Below, one piece after another: positions 8,122 through 17,454 of a stretch of DNA of 64,000 nucleotides. The translations under genes and the position numbers were made by a program. Under the pieces are notes generated by a model. That model made no database searches and was not told where the DNA came from. It worked only from the letters and a program-made list of their open reading frames with translations. How positions within the stretch are numbered: position 1 is the stretch's first letter; each line of letters begins with the position of its first letter. Origin of the DNA: Bacteroidaceae bacterium (lineage in GTDB: Bacteria > Bacteroidota > Bacteroidia > Bacteroidales > Bacteroidaceae); contig JAKSIO010000011.1 in NCBI GenBank assembly GCA_024398785.1, positions 1 to 64,000 of the forward strand. The letters are read 5' to 3'.

Positions 8122-10344
8122 ATGGCAGATACTGAAAAAGTTACACTGTTGCCGTCAGACAAGATGTACAACAGTTTCATGGACAAACAATACATTCCCA
8201 AAGGAAAAGACAAGTACTATATACGCAATCTTCAGGTCAAGGCTCCGGCATCGGGCTGGCGTCATCTTACAAGCAACGAAATTGAAGAACTTGTAAAGAA
8301 TGACAACACCGCAATGAGCTGGGATAACATCATGGTCACAGACCAGTTTGACACGTCAATGATCAAAAACAACAGATTCTATGGTCTGGTGCGTATTGGC
8401 CGTGTAACCAGCAGCGGACTGCAGTACCATGACCTGCGCCTGGAATGCGGCATCACCAACAGTTCCATCCATTCTTGCGATATTGGAGACGATGCCGCCA
8501 TCCATAACGTTGCTTACCTGTCCCACTACATCATAGGAGACCGCTGCATCCTGTTCAACATTCAGGAAATGTCATGTACAGACCATTCCAAATTCGGAAA
8601 CGGCATAGTAAAAGACGGAGAAAGTTCAGAAACACGCGTCCGTATAGAACTGATGAACGAAATAGGCACACGCTACATATATCCGTTTGACGGAATGATT
8701 GCAGCCGATGCCTACTTCTGGTCCAAATATGTTGATGATACGCAACTGATGGACCGTTTTGACAAGATAACACAGGATATGTTTGACAGCCGCCGCGGTT
8801 ACTACGGAACAGTAGGCGAATCTTCAGTTATCAAAAACACCTTAATTATAAAGGACGCCAAGATAGGCAACCACTGCTACATCAAAGGCGGCAGCAAAAT
8901 AAAGAACGTCACAATCAACTCAAGCGAACAGGAGGCAACACAGATTGGAGAGAATGTAATTCTGGTCAATGGTATTGTAGGCTACGGATGCCGCATATTC
9001 TACTCAAGTATTGCGGTCAAATTTGTGCTTTCAAGCCACTCAAACCTCAAATACGGAGCCAGGCTTATAAATTCGTTCATGGGAGAAAACTCAACAATCT
9101 CCTGCTGCGAAGTTCTGAACAACCTTATATTCCCGGCTCATGAACAGCACCACAACAATTCGTTCCTTATTGCCAGTGTGATAATGGGACAAAGCAACAT
9201 TGCTGCAGGTGCCACAATAGGTTCAAACCACAACAGCCGTTCCAACGACAACGAAATTGAAGCAGGACGCGGTTTCTGGCCCGGTTTGTGCACCAGCCTT
9301 AAACACAGCTGTAAGTTTGCCACATTCACAACAATAGCAAAAGGTGATTATCAGTACGAAATAATCAACCCTATGCCGTTTGCGCTGCTTAACAACAACG
9401 TCAGTTCAGATATGCTTGAAATAATTCCGGCATTCTCATGGCTGTACAACATGTACTCCCTTGTCCGCAACGGATGGAAATTCCAGAACCGCGACCAACG
9501 CAAATTCAAAGTACAGAACATAGAGTTCGACACATTTGCACCAGACAGCATGGAAGAGGTTATAAAAGCCATCCCACTGTTGGAGGAATGGACTGGAAAA
9601 GCCGTTCTGGCCAGCAAAAATGACAATTCACAGCCAACAGACACAGAGCTCTGCGCAATAGGCCGCGATGCCATTGTCAACAGCCCTGATTTTGTTGACA
9701 ATCTGCAGATATATGGCCAGGGTATAGAAAAGTCATCACGCAAAACACTCATTAAAAAAGTCACAAAAGCATACAACGCATACTACGATATACTTATCCA
9801 TTATGCTGTAACAAATATTGCACAGTATCTCTCAAGCCATGAGCAGGAAACATTCGCATCAATGGAAGAAAAGATCAATAAAGAGCCGTGGTGTCACAAC
9901 TGGGTCAACATGGGCGGTCAGATCATGAAACAGAGCGATGTGGAAAAACTGCGCAACAACATTGTTGACGGAAATATAAACACATGGAAAGAGATACACA
10001 AAGAGTACAACGACATCTGGAAACATTATAGCATGGAAAAACTGCGCCACGCATATTATTGTCTCAAAAGCGCTATGGGATATGGAAACAGATGTCTTTC
10101 AAATTCCGAATGGGAACAGGTTATTAATAAAGGTATAGAAATTCAGAACCATATAATTGATCAGGTTTACCAGTCAAGAAAAAAAGACTATGACAATCCG
10201 TTCCGGCACGCCACTTTCCGCAATCAGCAGGAAATGGATGCCGTAATGGGAAAAATTGAAGACAATTCATTCATAAATAAAACAAAACAGGAAGGACATC
10301 TCTTGATAGAACAGCTTCAGAACTTAAAAAACAGAATCAAATAA
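8122..10344 (+). CDS. DUF4954 family protein with left-handed beta-helix
   Basis: A 740-residue cytoplasmic protein of the DUF4954 family, largely restricted to Bacteroidota and some relatives. The middle part (about 75-420) has imperfect hexapeptide turns typical of left-handed beta-helices (CGITNSSIHSCDIGDDAAIH, GDRCILFN, KDAKIGNHCYIKGGSKIKN, TIGSNHNSRSNDNEIEAGRG). This fold is usually found in acyl- and nucleotidyl-sugar enzymes. The C-terminal 300 residues are charged and helical, with no motif I recognise. It is followed after 18 bases by a SIS-domain gene, suggesting a shared role in sugar-phosphate metabolism. No activity has been assigned from the sequence. Confidence 0.8.
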   Translation: MADTEKVTLLPSDKMYNSFMDKQYIPKGKDKYYIRNLQVKAPASGWRHLTSNEIEELVKNDNTAMSWDNIMVTDQFDTSMIKNNRFYGLVRIGRVTSSGLQYHDLRLECGITNSSIHSCDIGDDAAIHNVAYLSHYIIGDRCILFNIQEMSCTDHSKFGNGIVKDGESSETRVRIELMNEIGTRYIYPFDGMIAADAYFWSKYVDDTQLMDRFDKITQDMFDSRRGYYGTVGESSVIKNTLIIKDAKIGNHCYIKGGSKIKNVTINSSEQEATQIGENVILVNGIVGYGCRIFYSSIAVKFVLSSHSNLKYGARLINSFMGENSTISCCEVLNNLIFPAHEQHHNNSFLIASVIMGQSNIAAGATIGSNHNSRSNDNEIEAGRGFWPGLCTSLKHSCKFATFTTIAKGDYQYEIINPMPFALLNNNVSSDMLEIIPAFSWLYNMYSLVRNGWKFQNRDQRKFKVQNIEFDTFAPDSMEEVIKAIPLLEEWTGKAVLASKNDNSQPTDTELCAIGRDAIVNSPDFVDNLQIYGQGIEKSSRKTLIKKVTKAYNAYYDILIHYAVTNIAQYLSSHEQETFASMEEKINKEPWCHNWVNMGGQIMKQSDVEKLRNNIVDGNINTWKEIHKEYNDIWKHYSMEKLRHAYYCLKSAMGYGNRCLSNSEWEQVINKGIEIQNHIIDQVYQSRKKDYDNPFRHATFRNQQEMDAVMGKIEDNSFINKTKQEGHLLIEQLQNLKNRIK

Positions 10345-10362
10345 CAATTAAATCCAAACAAT

Positions 10363-11376
10363 ATGAATCTAACCGATAACAAATACTCCCAATTTGCTCT
10401 GGTAAGAGAAATGATGGATACCGTACAGGTTGTTGCCAATTTCAATCAGTCATGTTCAAACAACATTGCAGACAAAGTAGGCAGAATAGGTAACGTATTA
10501 TTCACCGGAGAAGGCTCAAGCCGCATCTTCCCTGCCAAAAACGCTTTGCGTAAAATTAAAGAATGGGGATTGAATCTTAACGGTCAGACAGACTGTTCAT
10601 GGCAGTCTTCAATGTATAACCTCAAAAATTATGCAGTATTCCTGGCATCCAATTCCGGACAGACAAAAGAGATAGTAACACTTGCAAAAAAACTTGCAGA
10701 GGAAAACAATCCGTCACGTTTCGGTCTTTCGGCAAATTACGATACCCCACTGTCAAAATACTGTTCCAGCACACATGTGCTTAACTGCGGATGGGAACAG
10801 GCTGTTGCAGCCACAAAAAGTGTAGTTGAGCAGGCCATGTATTACGAATCCGTTTTGTGGAACATTGCAGGAATGGACAAATCAAACGAGCTGAACAGTG
10901 CTGCAGGTGCCATTGAAAAAGCCCTCACACTGCAGATTCCGCAGGAATATGTAGAATGGGCAAAACAGGCCGGCACAATATATTTTGCCGGATACAACGA
11001 TGGTGTTGCAGAAGAGCTCACTCTCAAAACAAATGAAATAACACGCCGCAAGTCTGATTTTCTTGAAGGCACATACATGCTTCACGGAATTGAAGAAGTT
11101 ATGCAGAAAAACGACATAATCTTTATGATTGACCCTATTGAAGATGAAACTGAAAAAATCAAAGAATATCTTGTCCAGCGTGCCGGCGTGCGCGTGGTTG
11201 CCATAGCAGACCACCAGACTGCATTCCCCACAATCATAGTTCCGAATGTAGGAACATTCCAGCAATACGTATACTTGTGTGCAGGCTGGAACCTGCTGGT
11301 TGAAATAGGTATATCGTTAGGAATTGACCTTGATCATCCCAGCCGGGCACGTAAGGTTGGCAATCAGTTCCAATAA
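10363..11376 (+). CDS. SIS-domain sugar phosphate-binding protein
   Basis: A 337-residue protein with two sugar-isomerase (SIS) domains, as in the isomerase half of glucosamine-6-phosphate synthase or AgaS-type proteins. The phosphosugar-binding loops are visible as FTGEGSSRIFPAKNA (about 45-60) and LASNSGQTKEIVTLAKK (about 90-106). The second domain contains YFAGYNDGVAEELTLKTNEI, and its glutamate/lysine-rich segment is like that of GlmS. No glutaminase domain is present. It pairs with the DUF4954 gene upstream. An isomerase or deaminase acting on an amino sugar phosphate is plausible, but the substrate is unknown. Confidence 0.82.
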   Translation: MNLTDNKYSQFALVREMMDTVQVVANFNQSCSNNIADKVGRIGNVLFTGEGSSRIFPAKNALRKIKEWGLNLNGQTDCSWQSSMYNLKNYAVFLASNSGQTKEIVTLAKKLAEENNPSRFGLSANYDTPLSKYCSSTHVLNCGWEQAVAATKSVVEQAMYYESVLWNIAGMDKSNELNSAAGAIEKALTLQIPQEYVEWAKQAGTIYFAGYNDGVAEELTLKTNEITRRKSDFLEGTYMLHGIEEVMQKNDIIFMIDPIEDETEKIKEYLVQRAGVRVVAIADHQTAFPTIIVPNVGTFQQYVYLCAGWNLLVEIGISLGIDLDHPSRARKVGNQFQ

Positions 11377-11380
11377 TAAA

Positions 11381-11407
11381 AAAAGAGGCTCAAACGAGCC
11401 TCTTTTT
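11381..11407. terminator. Bidirectional terminator
   Basis: AAAAGAGGCTC, loop AAAC, GAGCCTCTTTTTTT. It sits between the converging SIS and oxoamine-synthase genes and has a T-run on both strands. Confidence 0.9.
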
Positions 11408-11424
11408 TTATTTGATATGTTTTT

Positions 11425-12687
11425 TTATTTTCTGTGGAAAATGTTCATATCCTGAATAGGGCGGTTGTAGTAGCCTTCATCAAGTTTCTTCTTAACCTCC
11501 ATGAATACGCTGATAGTGCGGTCAACCTGGTCAAGTGTATGAGCTGCAGTAGGAATGATACGCAGCATAATCTGGCCCTTAGGAACAACAGGATAAGTTA
11601 CAATTGAGCAGAAAATACCGTAATTTTCACGCAGGTCAATAACAACATTTGTACCCTGACCCATATCTCCGTCAAAGTAAACAGGAGTAACAGGAGATTC
11701 TGTACGGCCAATGTTAAATCCTTCTTTGCGCAAACCACTCTGAAGAGCATTAACAATAGTCCAGAGTTTCTCTCTGTATTCAGGATGTGTCTTAATGATT
11801 TCAAGACGCTTCATATTGCCAAGAACAAGTGGCAGAGGCAGAGACTTTGCATAAATCTGTGAACGCATATTGAAACGCAGGTGATCAATAATTTCAGGCT
11901 CTGAACTTACTACACCACCGATACTTGCCATACTCTTTGCAAAAGCATCAAAGATAACGTCAATCTGATCAATTACACCATAGTGTTCAGCTGTACCGCG
12001 ACCGTTGGCACCCATTGTACCAAAACCGTGGGCATCGTCAATAAGTATGCGGAACGGATATTTCTTCTTGAGTTCAACAATGTCAGCCAAGTGACCAAGG
12101 TCACCGGCCATGCCGAATACACCTTCAGTAATAACAAGAACACCACCACCCTGCTCATCGGCAAGTTTGCAAGCATGATTCAACTGCTTGTCAAGGCTTA
12201 CCATATCGTTATGCTGGAATGTGAAACGCTTTGCAAGACTCAGACGCATACCGTCAAGAATACATGCATGAGATTCACTGTCATAAACAATAACATCTTT
12301 TCTTGATGTGAGGACATCAATAATTGAAATCATGCCCTGATAACCAAAGTTCAGAAGGAAACCTGCAGGTTTACCTACAAAACTGGAGAAATCTTTCTCA
12401 AACTGCATGTGGTAAGTAGTGTTACCAGACATCATGCGGGCTCCCATAGGGGCACTGAGACCAAACTGGGCAGCAGCATCGGCATCGGCTTTGCGAACTT
12501 CTGGAAGATTGGCAAGACCAAGGTAGTTGTTCAAGCTCCAGTTGAGAACTTTTTTGCCGTTGAATACCATTTCCGGACCAATTTCACCTTCAAGACGCGG
12601 AAACATAAAATAGCCATCGCCAATTCCGGCATACTGACCAAGAGGACCCGGTGTTCCTTTAATTCTGTCAAAAATATCAACAATCAT
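11425..12687 (-). CDS. Alpha-oxoamine synthase (PLP-dependent acyltransferase)
   Basis: A 420-residue fold-type I PLP enzyme of the alpha-oxoamine synthase group (serine palmitoyltransferase, KBL, BioF), which condenses an amino acid with an acyl-CoA. The PLP lysine lies in DAFAKSMASIGG (about 240). That sequence resembles the SPT-type TFSKSxASIGG more than the KBL type. ILIDDAHGFGTMG carries the conserved Asp/His. The glycine-rich NNYLGLANLP region is near residue 53. Sphingolipid, sulfonolipid or glycine acetyl-transfer roles are all possible. It is at the end of the nusB-yajC-ybbR-coaE-DUF5606 run, 50 bases after DUF5606. Confidence 0.8.
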   Translation of the reverse strand: MIVDIFDRIKGTPGPLGQYAGIGDGYFMFPRLEGEIGPEMVFNGKKVLNWSLNNYLGLANLPEVRKADADAAAQFGLSAPMGARMMSGNTTYHMQFEKDFSSFVGKPAGFLLNFGYQGMISIIDVLTSRKDVIVYDSESHACILDGMRLSLAKRFTFQHNDMVSLDKQLNHACKLADEQGGGVLVITEGVFGMAGDLGHLADIVELKKKYPFRILIDDAHGFGTMGANGRGTAEHYGVIDQIDVIFDAFAKSMASIGGVVSSEPEIIDHLRFNMRSQIYAKSLPLPLVLGNMKRLEIIKTHPEYREKLWTIVNALQSGLRKEGFNIGRTESPVTPVYFDGDMGQGTNVVIDLRENYGIFCSIVTYPVVPKGQIMLRIIPTAAHTLDQVDRTISVFMEVKKKLDEGYYNRPIQDMNIFHRK

Positions 12688-12737
12688 ATAATTAAAATTT
12701 TGGATTTATTCGTATCTGTAATAGTAGGGGCAATCAA

Positions 12738-13160
12738 TTATTCGGCACTTTCTTTCTGCTGTTCAGGATCGCTGAAATCCTTGAGATCGTTCTCAATCAG
12801 GATATTGTACCACTGGATAATTTTTTTCACATGTGACGGATATACACGGTCGTGATCAAAATCCGGAAGAACCTCTTCAAAGAAAGAATAGAGATCGTCC
12901 GATGTGGCCTTTTTAATATTAAGTTCCACTTTTGCTCCGGCATATTTCTCCAGAATGGAAGCAAAAACCTTACGCAACGGAAATTCGTCTGTATTTGTAT
13001 AAACCGATATGTCATTCAGGGAAACAACCTGATCGGTACGGCTAACATTGAATCTTTTCTTGACGGCATCAACCGTTTCAACAATAATACTCTGATGACC
13101 AGGTCCTACAAGTTTATACAAACCCGGTTTACCTGAAATTGTAAGTATATTTCTTAACAT
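12738..13160 (-). CDS. DUF5606 domain protein
   Basis: A 140-residue protein starting MLRNILTISGKPGLYKLV, typical of the DUF5606 family of Bacteroidota. Function is unknown. The N-terminal half looks like a small beta-rich domain (ISGKPGLYKLVGPG, QVVSLNDISVYT), and the C-terminus is acidic. The start overlaps the last 7 bases of coaE, so it is translated within that operon. The constant position beside coaE, yajC and nusB suggests a housekeeping role. Confidence 0.85.
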   Translation of the reverse strand: MLRNILTISGKPGLYKLVGPGHQSIIVETVDAVKKRFNVSRTDQVVSLNDISVYTNTDEFPLRKVFASILEKYAGAKVELNIKKATSDDLYSFFEEVLPDFDHDRVYPSHVKKIIQWYNILIENDLKDFSDPEQQKESAE

Positions 13161-13747
13161 ATAGTAATTGAATTAATAATTTGTGTTATCTGTTTTTTTA
13201 TATCACATTCATTCATGTCAGCACCGTTAACCACAACATAATTGGCCCTCTTTGCCTTCATGTCAGGATCCATCTGTGCATCCATACGTTCTTCTATCTG
13301 CCGTGCCGTAGCATTATCACGCAACATAGCCCGTTCCAGACACACACTGCGCGGTGCCGTTACCGCAATAACATAATCTACATTCGTTTCAAGTCCGCAC
13401 TCCAGCAAAATGGCGCTTTCCATTCCAACGAAATTATATTCCCGCTTGCTGTTACACCATTGGTCAAAATCCGCAATCACATACGGATGAACCAGTGCAT
13501 TAACCTTAGCGGCATTCTCTTTGGCTGAAAAAATAAAATCAGCCATCACCTTTTTGTCCAACTTGCCTCCAACAACAACCGGTTTTCCTATTATCAAGGC
13601 CAAATCCTGCTGCAGAGCCGGGTTTTCACTCATCAATTTCTTTGCCGCTGCATCGCTGTCATAAACCGGTATTCCGCATTGGGCCATTACACCGGCAACA
13701 AAACTTTTTCCGCAACCTATTCCACCGGTAAGTCCCAGGCGTATCAT
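13154..13747 (-). CDS. coaE: Dephospho-CoA kinase
   Basis: A 197-residue P-loop kinase that phosphorylates the 3'-hydroxyl of dephospho-CoA, the last step of coenzyme A synthesis. The Walker A motif GLTGGIGCGKS (residues 5-15) and the CoaE-typical YDSDAAAKKLM follow in the expected order, and the LID-like segment RDNATARQIEERMDAQ lies near residue 145. It overlaps ybbR upstream by 4 bases and DUF5606 downstream by 7 bases. Confidence 0.95.
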   Translation of the reverse strand: MIRLGLTGGIGCGKSFVAGVMAQCGIPVYDSDAAAKKLMSENPALQQDLALIIGKPVVVGGKLDKKVMADFIFSAKENAAKVNALVHPYVIADFDQWCNSKREYNFVGMESAILLECGLETNVDYVIAVTAPRSVCLERAMLRDNATARQIEERMDAQMDPDMKAKRANYVVVNGADMNECDIKKQITQIINSITIC

Positions 13748-14760
13748 AAATTAATCTCTTCAATAAGATACCCCACAGATTCAGGCTGGAGCCTTACACC
13801 TTGTATGCCGGCAGGATACGACTTGATTTTCAGTTTAAGTTTATCCGAATTGGCATCAATATCATTATAATCAACAACAACACTGAAATCGTCGGCATTA
13901 TACATGTTATAATCAGACATCCTGACCATGTAAATCACAGTGCAGATGTGCGGGAAAGTTTTCAGAGTCTTTTTGTCAGGCGTGTTGACACCTGCAATGT
14001 TAACCTTCACCTCATTTTCGGTGTAATGAGAGGCTTTCACCTTCATTTCAACATGAGACGAAGATACAATTTTGACATTATCATTATTTTCAACCTCCAC
14101 ATGCATCTGCGTCTCCTCGTTGACAATCTGATACTTGCTGACATCAACGTACACGGCATCAAGAGAATCTGCAAATTCCCTTTCAGCAAGAATCCTGATT
14201 GAATCCGGTACAAAGATTATGGTATCCACAAAATATTGTTCCGGACTATGGAAAGAGCCTTTGGATACAACGGGCAGATTCTTATATTCAAGAGTTTCGT
14301 AATTCAAACGCAGGGAGTCAGTATAGACATCAACAATAGTCATTGACTTTGGCAGATGTCCCATAGTTGTTTCCTGCAGAGAACGCTGGGCAAGACTCAA
14401 CGTGCCTTGCGGCTTGAGTTCAGTTGTATCATGAGCAAACAGCAGGAAGGAAACATTGACAGGTCTTATCCTGCGGCTTTTTTCATCAGTTAATGCGAAA
14501 CGCTTGCCTGATACGCACAGACGTATTGGTTGTATTCCGGAAGTGATACGCACATCATCAGGCACATGCGTTATCTCTACTGGAATCTCTATTTCTCTCT
14601 GTATAGGGGCATTATAGTCACGTGATATCCAGATCATCAGAGACAACAGCAGGAACAACAGGAACATACATATATTGTTGCCCATATTGTTCTCTTTCCA
14701 AAACGCACAAAACCGTTTTGACAAGAGAAGTATATACTGTTTCAGATCCTGGAAACTCAT
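13744..14760 (-). CDS. YbbR-domain membrane protein
   Basis: A 338-residue protein with one N-terminal membrane helix (NICMFLLFLLLSLMIWISRD, about 28-47). YbbR-like repeats follow on the extracytoplasmic side (IPVEITHVPDDVRITSG, ENEVKVNIAGVN). YbbR proteins elsewhere (CdaR in Firmicutes) modulate cyclic-di-AMP synthesis, but no cdaA is adjacent here, so that role is not supported by context. Its stop overlaps the coaE start (ATGA), and it follows yajC by 18 bases. Confidence 0.85.
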   Translation of the reverse strand: MSFQDLKQYILLLSKRFCAFWKENNMGNNICMFLLFLLLSLMIWISRDYNAPIQREIEIPVEITHVPDDVRITSGIQPIRLCVSGKRFALTDEKSRRIRPVNVSFLLFAHDTTELKPQGTLSLAQRSLQETTMGHLPKSMTIVDVYTDSLRLNYETLEYKNLPVVSKGSFHSPEQYFVDTIIFVPDSIRILAEREFADSLDAVYVDVSKYQIVNEETQMHVEVENNDNVKIVSSSHVEMKVKASHYTENEVKVNIAGVNTPDKKTLKTFPHICTVIYMVRMSDYNMYNADDFSVVVDYNDIDANSDKLKLKIKSYPAGIQGVRLQPESVGYLIEEINL

Positions 14761-14778
14761 GTAATATCAGAATTCTCC

Positions 14779-15228
14779 TTATTCAGATACAGAATCCTTT
14801 GTTTCCTTAGCTTTCTTTGACTTCTTTTCCTTTGGAGCAGGTACAGGAGCAGGTGTAGGAAGAGGATTTACATAACGCTTGTCAATTTTGAGGCGTATAT
14901 TCTGGTTTACCTCAACAGTAACAAAGAGATCTTCAACAGCCTTGATTGTACCAACTATTCCTGAAGAAGTAATTATTTCCTGACCTTCCTGCAGTGAATT
15001 ACGGAATTTGTCACCTTCCTTATCTTTTCTTGGACGTCCAAGCAGAAGCATCATTACAACCATCAGTACCAGGAACCAAATCATACCGCCACCCATGGGT
15101 TTCTGAGCACCCTGCTCCGAAGCTGATGCCGGCTCTGACAGATCAACACCCGTCATAAGTACATTTTCATTGATTTCACACTGGTTTGTAAATCCTGTTG
15201 CAGGATTGATAAAAAGATAGTTTGCCAT
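14779..15228 (-). CDS. yajC: Preprotein translocase accessory subunit YajC
   Basis: A 149-residue single-pass membrane protein that associates with SecDF/SecYEG. The membrane helix MIWFLVLMVVMMLLLGRPRK (about 49-68) is followed by the YajC core FRNSLQEGQEIITSSGIVGTI and the VNQNIRLKIDKRYV segment. A Pro/Lys/Glu-rich tail is appended. The N-terminal extension before the helix is longer than usual; an internal Met at about 15153 is an alternative start. It lies 29 bases downstream of nusB. Confidence 0.9.
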   Translation of the reverse strand: MANYLFINPATGFTNQCEINENVLMTGVDLSEPASASEQGAQKPMGGGMIWFLVLMVVMMLLLGRPRKDKEGDKFRNSLQEGQEIITSSGIVGTIKAVEDLFVTVEVNQNIRLKIDKRYVNPLPTPAPVPAPKEKKSKKAKETKDSVSE

Positions 15229-15257
15229 TATGTTTTATTATTTAGTTAATTCATTTT

Positions 15258-16187
15258 TCAACGTTGCAGTTTCTTGCGGATATTGTCCAGAACACCGTTT
15301 ACAAACGATGCGCTCTTTGGTGTGCTGTACGATTTTGCAAGTTCAACATATTCGTTTATTGTTACAACTGCCGGAATTTCAGTAAACACAGACATCTCGG
15401 AAACGGCAGTTGCAATCAATGCCATATCAAAAACCGGAATACGGTTCTTGTCCCAACCGTCAGAAATATACACTGAAATCATATCCATGTAATTTTCCAG
15501 ATTTGCGGTGACATCGGTCAGAAGCTTTTCTGCAAAATCATAATTACCGTTGTCCGCATACATAGGCAGCAGAGCCTGATCAGCACCTGCCTCCATATTG
15601 AAGCCTTTAATGGTCTTAAGAACAAATGAATCAAGATAGTCCTTGTCATCGCGCCAATAGACATCCTGCTCCTCCAGGGCATTGTCCAGAGTTTCGTTGT
15701 CCACAAAAACCTCTTTGTACAGATCTTTCACAAAAGATTTGTCTGCAGCATACTGGCCAGCCGTATCAAGCTTAGGGGCACTCTGCATAAGCGTTGCATA
15801 CTGTTCCAGAGCATCGCTTTGCTTTATTGAATCGTAAAGACTCTCTATCAGGTTGCTTTCTTCAATCCACTGCGGAGTCTCATTATCGAAAAACATCTTG
15901 AGCGACGCATTTTCCGACAATTGCCCAATAAAAAGATTCTTTATGAAAAGTCTTTCTTCCGATGACACATGACCAGTATCGAATTTGTCACGGTGACTGA
16001 TGTTTTTTACGGCATAACGGTTAACCTCAACAAGAAGATAAAGTAATGTATGATAGAGTCTGTATGTAGAATCAAGGCCCTGATTCAAATATTTCAAAGA
16101 TTCCAGTAACGGATGGGAACAGTTGTCAAGAGCACTCATATAAACCACTTGCACAACCTTTTGTCTGATAAGCGATCTGTTTACCAT
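15258..16187 (-). CDS. nusB: Transcription antitermination protein NusB, extended form
   Basis: About 309 residues. The C-terminal part carries the conserved NusB features (WDKNRIPVFDMALIATAVSEM ... IPAVVTINEYVELAKSYSTP, then SFVNGVLDNI). The N-terminal half is an extension of about 150 residues, typical of Bacteroidota NusB and absent from the E. coli form. NusB binds boxA RNA with S10 in rRNA antitermination. I start at the ATG at 16187 rather than an in-frame TTG six bases upstream. A TATCTTTG promoter box lies 34 bases before the ATG. Confidence 0.9.
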   Translation of the reverse strand: MVNRSLIRQKVVQVVYMSALDNCSHPLLESLKYLNQGLDSTYRLYHTLLYLLVEVNRYAVKNISHRDKFDTGHVSSEERLFIKNLFIGQLSENASLKMFFDNETPQWIEESNLIESLYDSIKQSDALEQYATLMQSAPKLDTAGQYAADKSFVKDLYKEVFVDNETLDNALEEQDVYWRDDKDYLDSFVLKTIKGFNMEAGADQALLPMYADNGNYDFAEKLLTDVTANLENYMDMISVYISDGWDKNRIPVFDMALIATAVSEMSVFTEIPAVVTINEYVELAKSYSTPKSASFVNGVLDNIRKKLQR

Positions 16188-16220
16188 TTTCAAAAAGAGA
16201 AATGAACTTAATTATCGGCA

Positions 16221-16228
16221 CAAAGATA
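16221..16228 (-). promoter_or_regulatory. -7 promoter box of the nusB operon
   Basis: TATCTTTG on the minus strand matches TAnnTTTG. It probably drives nusB-yajC-ybbR-coaE-DUF5606. Confidence 0.7.
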
Positions 16229-16350
16229 GTTATATTTTATCATATGGAAGCATACATAACACTATAATAAAAAAAAGAAGAGGGAATATTTTGAAAAATA
16301 AACATTTTTTACAATCTTTGTGTAGTGTTTCACTAAAATGACAGACAGAC

Positions 16351-16707
16351 ATGGTAAAGGACATTTATTTTTCACAGCCTATCAAGGCGGGAAAGCGCAT
16401 CTATTACGTGGACGTTAAGAAGACACGCAATAACGAATATTACCTTTCCATCACAGAGAGCAAGAAAATTGTTGGTGGTGATGACGCAGAGTCACAACAG
16501 GTAAGTTTTGAGAAACATAAAATTTTTCTGTACAAAGAGGATTTCGGCAAATTTGTTGACGGTCTGTCAAAAGCAATCCAGTACATCCATACACACGATG
16601 CCGACAAAGATCAGGCTCTGCCAGGGACAGAAGAGTCAGGTGACGCCACTGAACAGATTGACAGTTCAGAATCATCCGAATCACTGGACATCAAAATAGA
16701 ATTCTAA
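16351..16707 (+). CDS. DUF3276 (PUR-alpha-like) nucleic-acid-binding protein
   Basis: A 118-residue protein of the DUF3276/PUR family, starting MVKDIYFSQPIKAGKRIYYVDVK and containing NEYYLSITESKK, the beta-sheet strands of a PUR repeat. PUR proteins bind single-stranded purine-rich DNA or RNA, and in spirochaetes and Bacteroidota they are small homodimers. The last 35 residues are acidic and Ser-rich. It is divergent from nusB. A near-consensus box (AATCTTTG, about 16313-16320) lies upstream. Confidence 0.85.
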   Translation: MVKDIYFSQPIKAGKRIYYVDVKKTRNNEYYLSITESKKIVGGDDAESQQVSFEKHKIFLYKEDFGKFVDGLSKAIQYIHTHDADKDQALPGTEESGDATEQIDSSESSESLDIKIEF

Positions 16708-16747
16708 ATTAACTGCATAAAGTCATTGCAGATACAAATATTATGCA

Positions 16748-16755
16748 TACCTTTG
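16748..16755 (+). promoter_or_regulatory. -7 promoter box of the L25 gene
   Basis: TACCTTTG matches TAnnTTTG. It implies a leader of roughly 80-90 bases before the L25 start codon, which could hold an autogenous control site, though no defined structure was recognised. Confidence 0.75.
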
Positions 16756-16844
16756 CACCAGCTTGTAAAAAAGCAGGCCACACAACTGTGTTTATAATAG
16801 TGTGATGGTGAATTGATTATTAACAATTAATTTAGAGTAACACA

Positions 16845-17441
16845 ATGAAATCTATCGACGTACAGGGCCAGAACCGCTCTGAGTTTGGTAAAAAAGGTGC
16901 TAAGGCACTGCGTAAAGAAAACTTTATTCCTTGCAACCTCTACGGAGTTGAGAAGGACAAAGACGGTAAAGCTGTTGCAACCGCTTTCAAAGTAACAACA
17001 GAAGCTGTCCGCAATCTGGTTTATTCACCAGACATCTATTCAGTAAACCTGACAATTGACGGCAAAACAGTAAAAGCCGTTATGAAAGAGATTCAGTTCC
17101 ACGCTGTAAAAGACACTATTCTTCATATTGACTTCTATCAGATTACAGAAGACAAACCTATCGTAATGCAGGTTCCTGTAAAACTGAACGGTCTTGCAGC
17201 TGGTGTTAAAGCCGGTGGTAAACTTGAGCAGAACATGCGTCTTCTCAAGGTTAAGGCTATCTACACAGCTATTCCTGAAAAAGTTGAGATTGACGTTACA
17301 GACCTTACAATCGGTAAGACAATCAAGGTTGGCGATCTCAAGCAGGAAGGTCTTGAGTTTGTCAATGCAAAAGACGCCGTTGTTTGCCATGTAGCTGCAA
17401 CACGTTCATCAGCTATGGCAGAAGAAGCTGCAGAAGCATAA
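16845..17441 (+). CDS. rplY: 50S ribosomal protein L25 (Ctc form)
   Basis: A 198-residue protein made of the 5S-rRNA-binding L25 domain (about 1-92, RSEFGKKGAKALRKENFIPC, HIDFYQI) plus the C-terminal TL5/Ctc domain (about 95-185). This is the long form found outside the gammaproteobacteria. An Ala/Glu-rich tail ends the protein. It is followed after 13 bases by pth, a common pairing. Confidence 0.95.
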   Translation: MKSIDVQGQNRSEFGKKGAKALRKENFIPCNLYGVEKDKDGKAVATAFKVTTEAVRNLVYSPDIYSVNLTIDGKTVKAVMKEIQFHAVKDTILHIDFYQITEDKPIVMQVPVKLNGLAAGVKAGGKLEQNMRLLKVKAIYTAIPEKVEIDVTDLTIGKTIKVGDLKQEGLEFVNAKDAVVCHVAATRSSAMAEEAAEA

Positions 17442-17454
17442 TCAGATTGATTGA

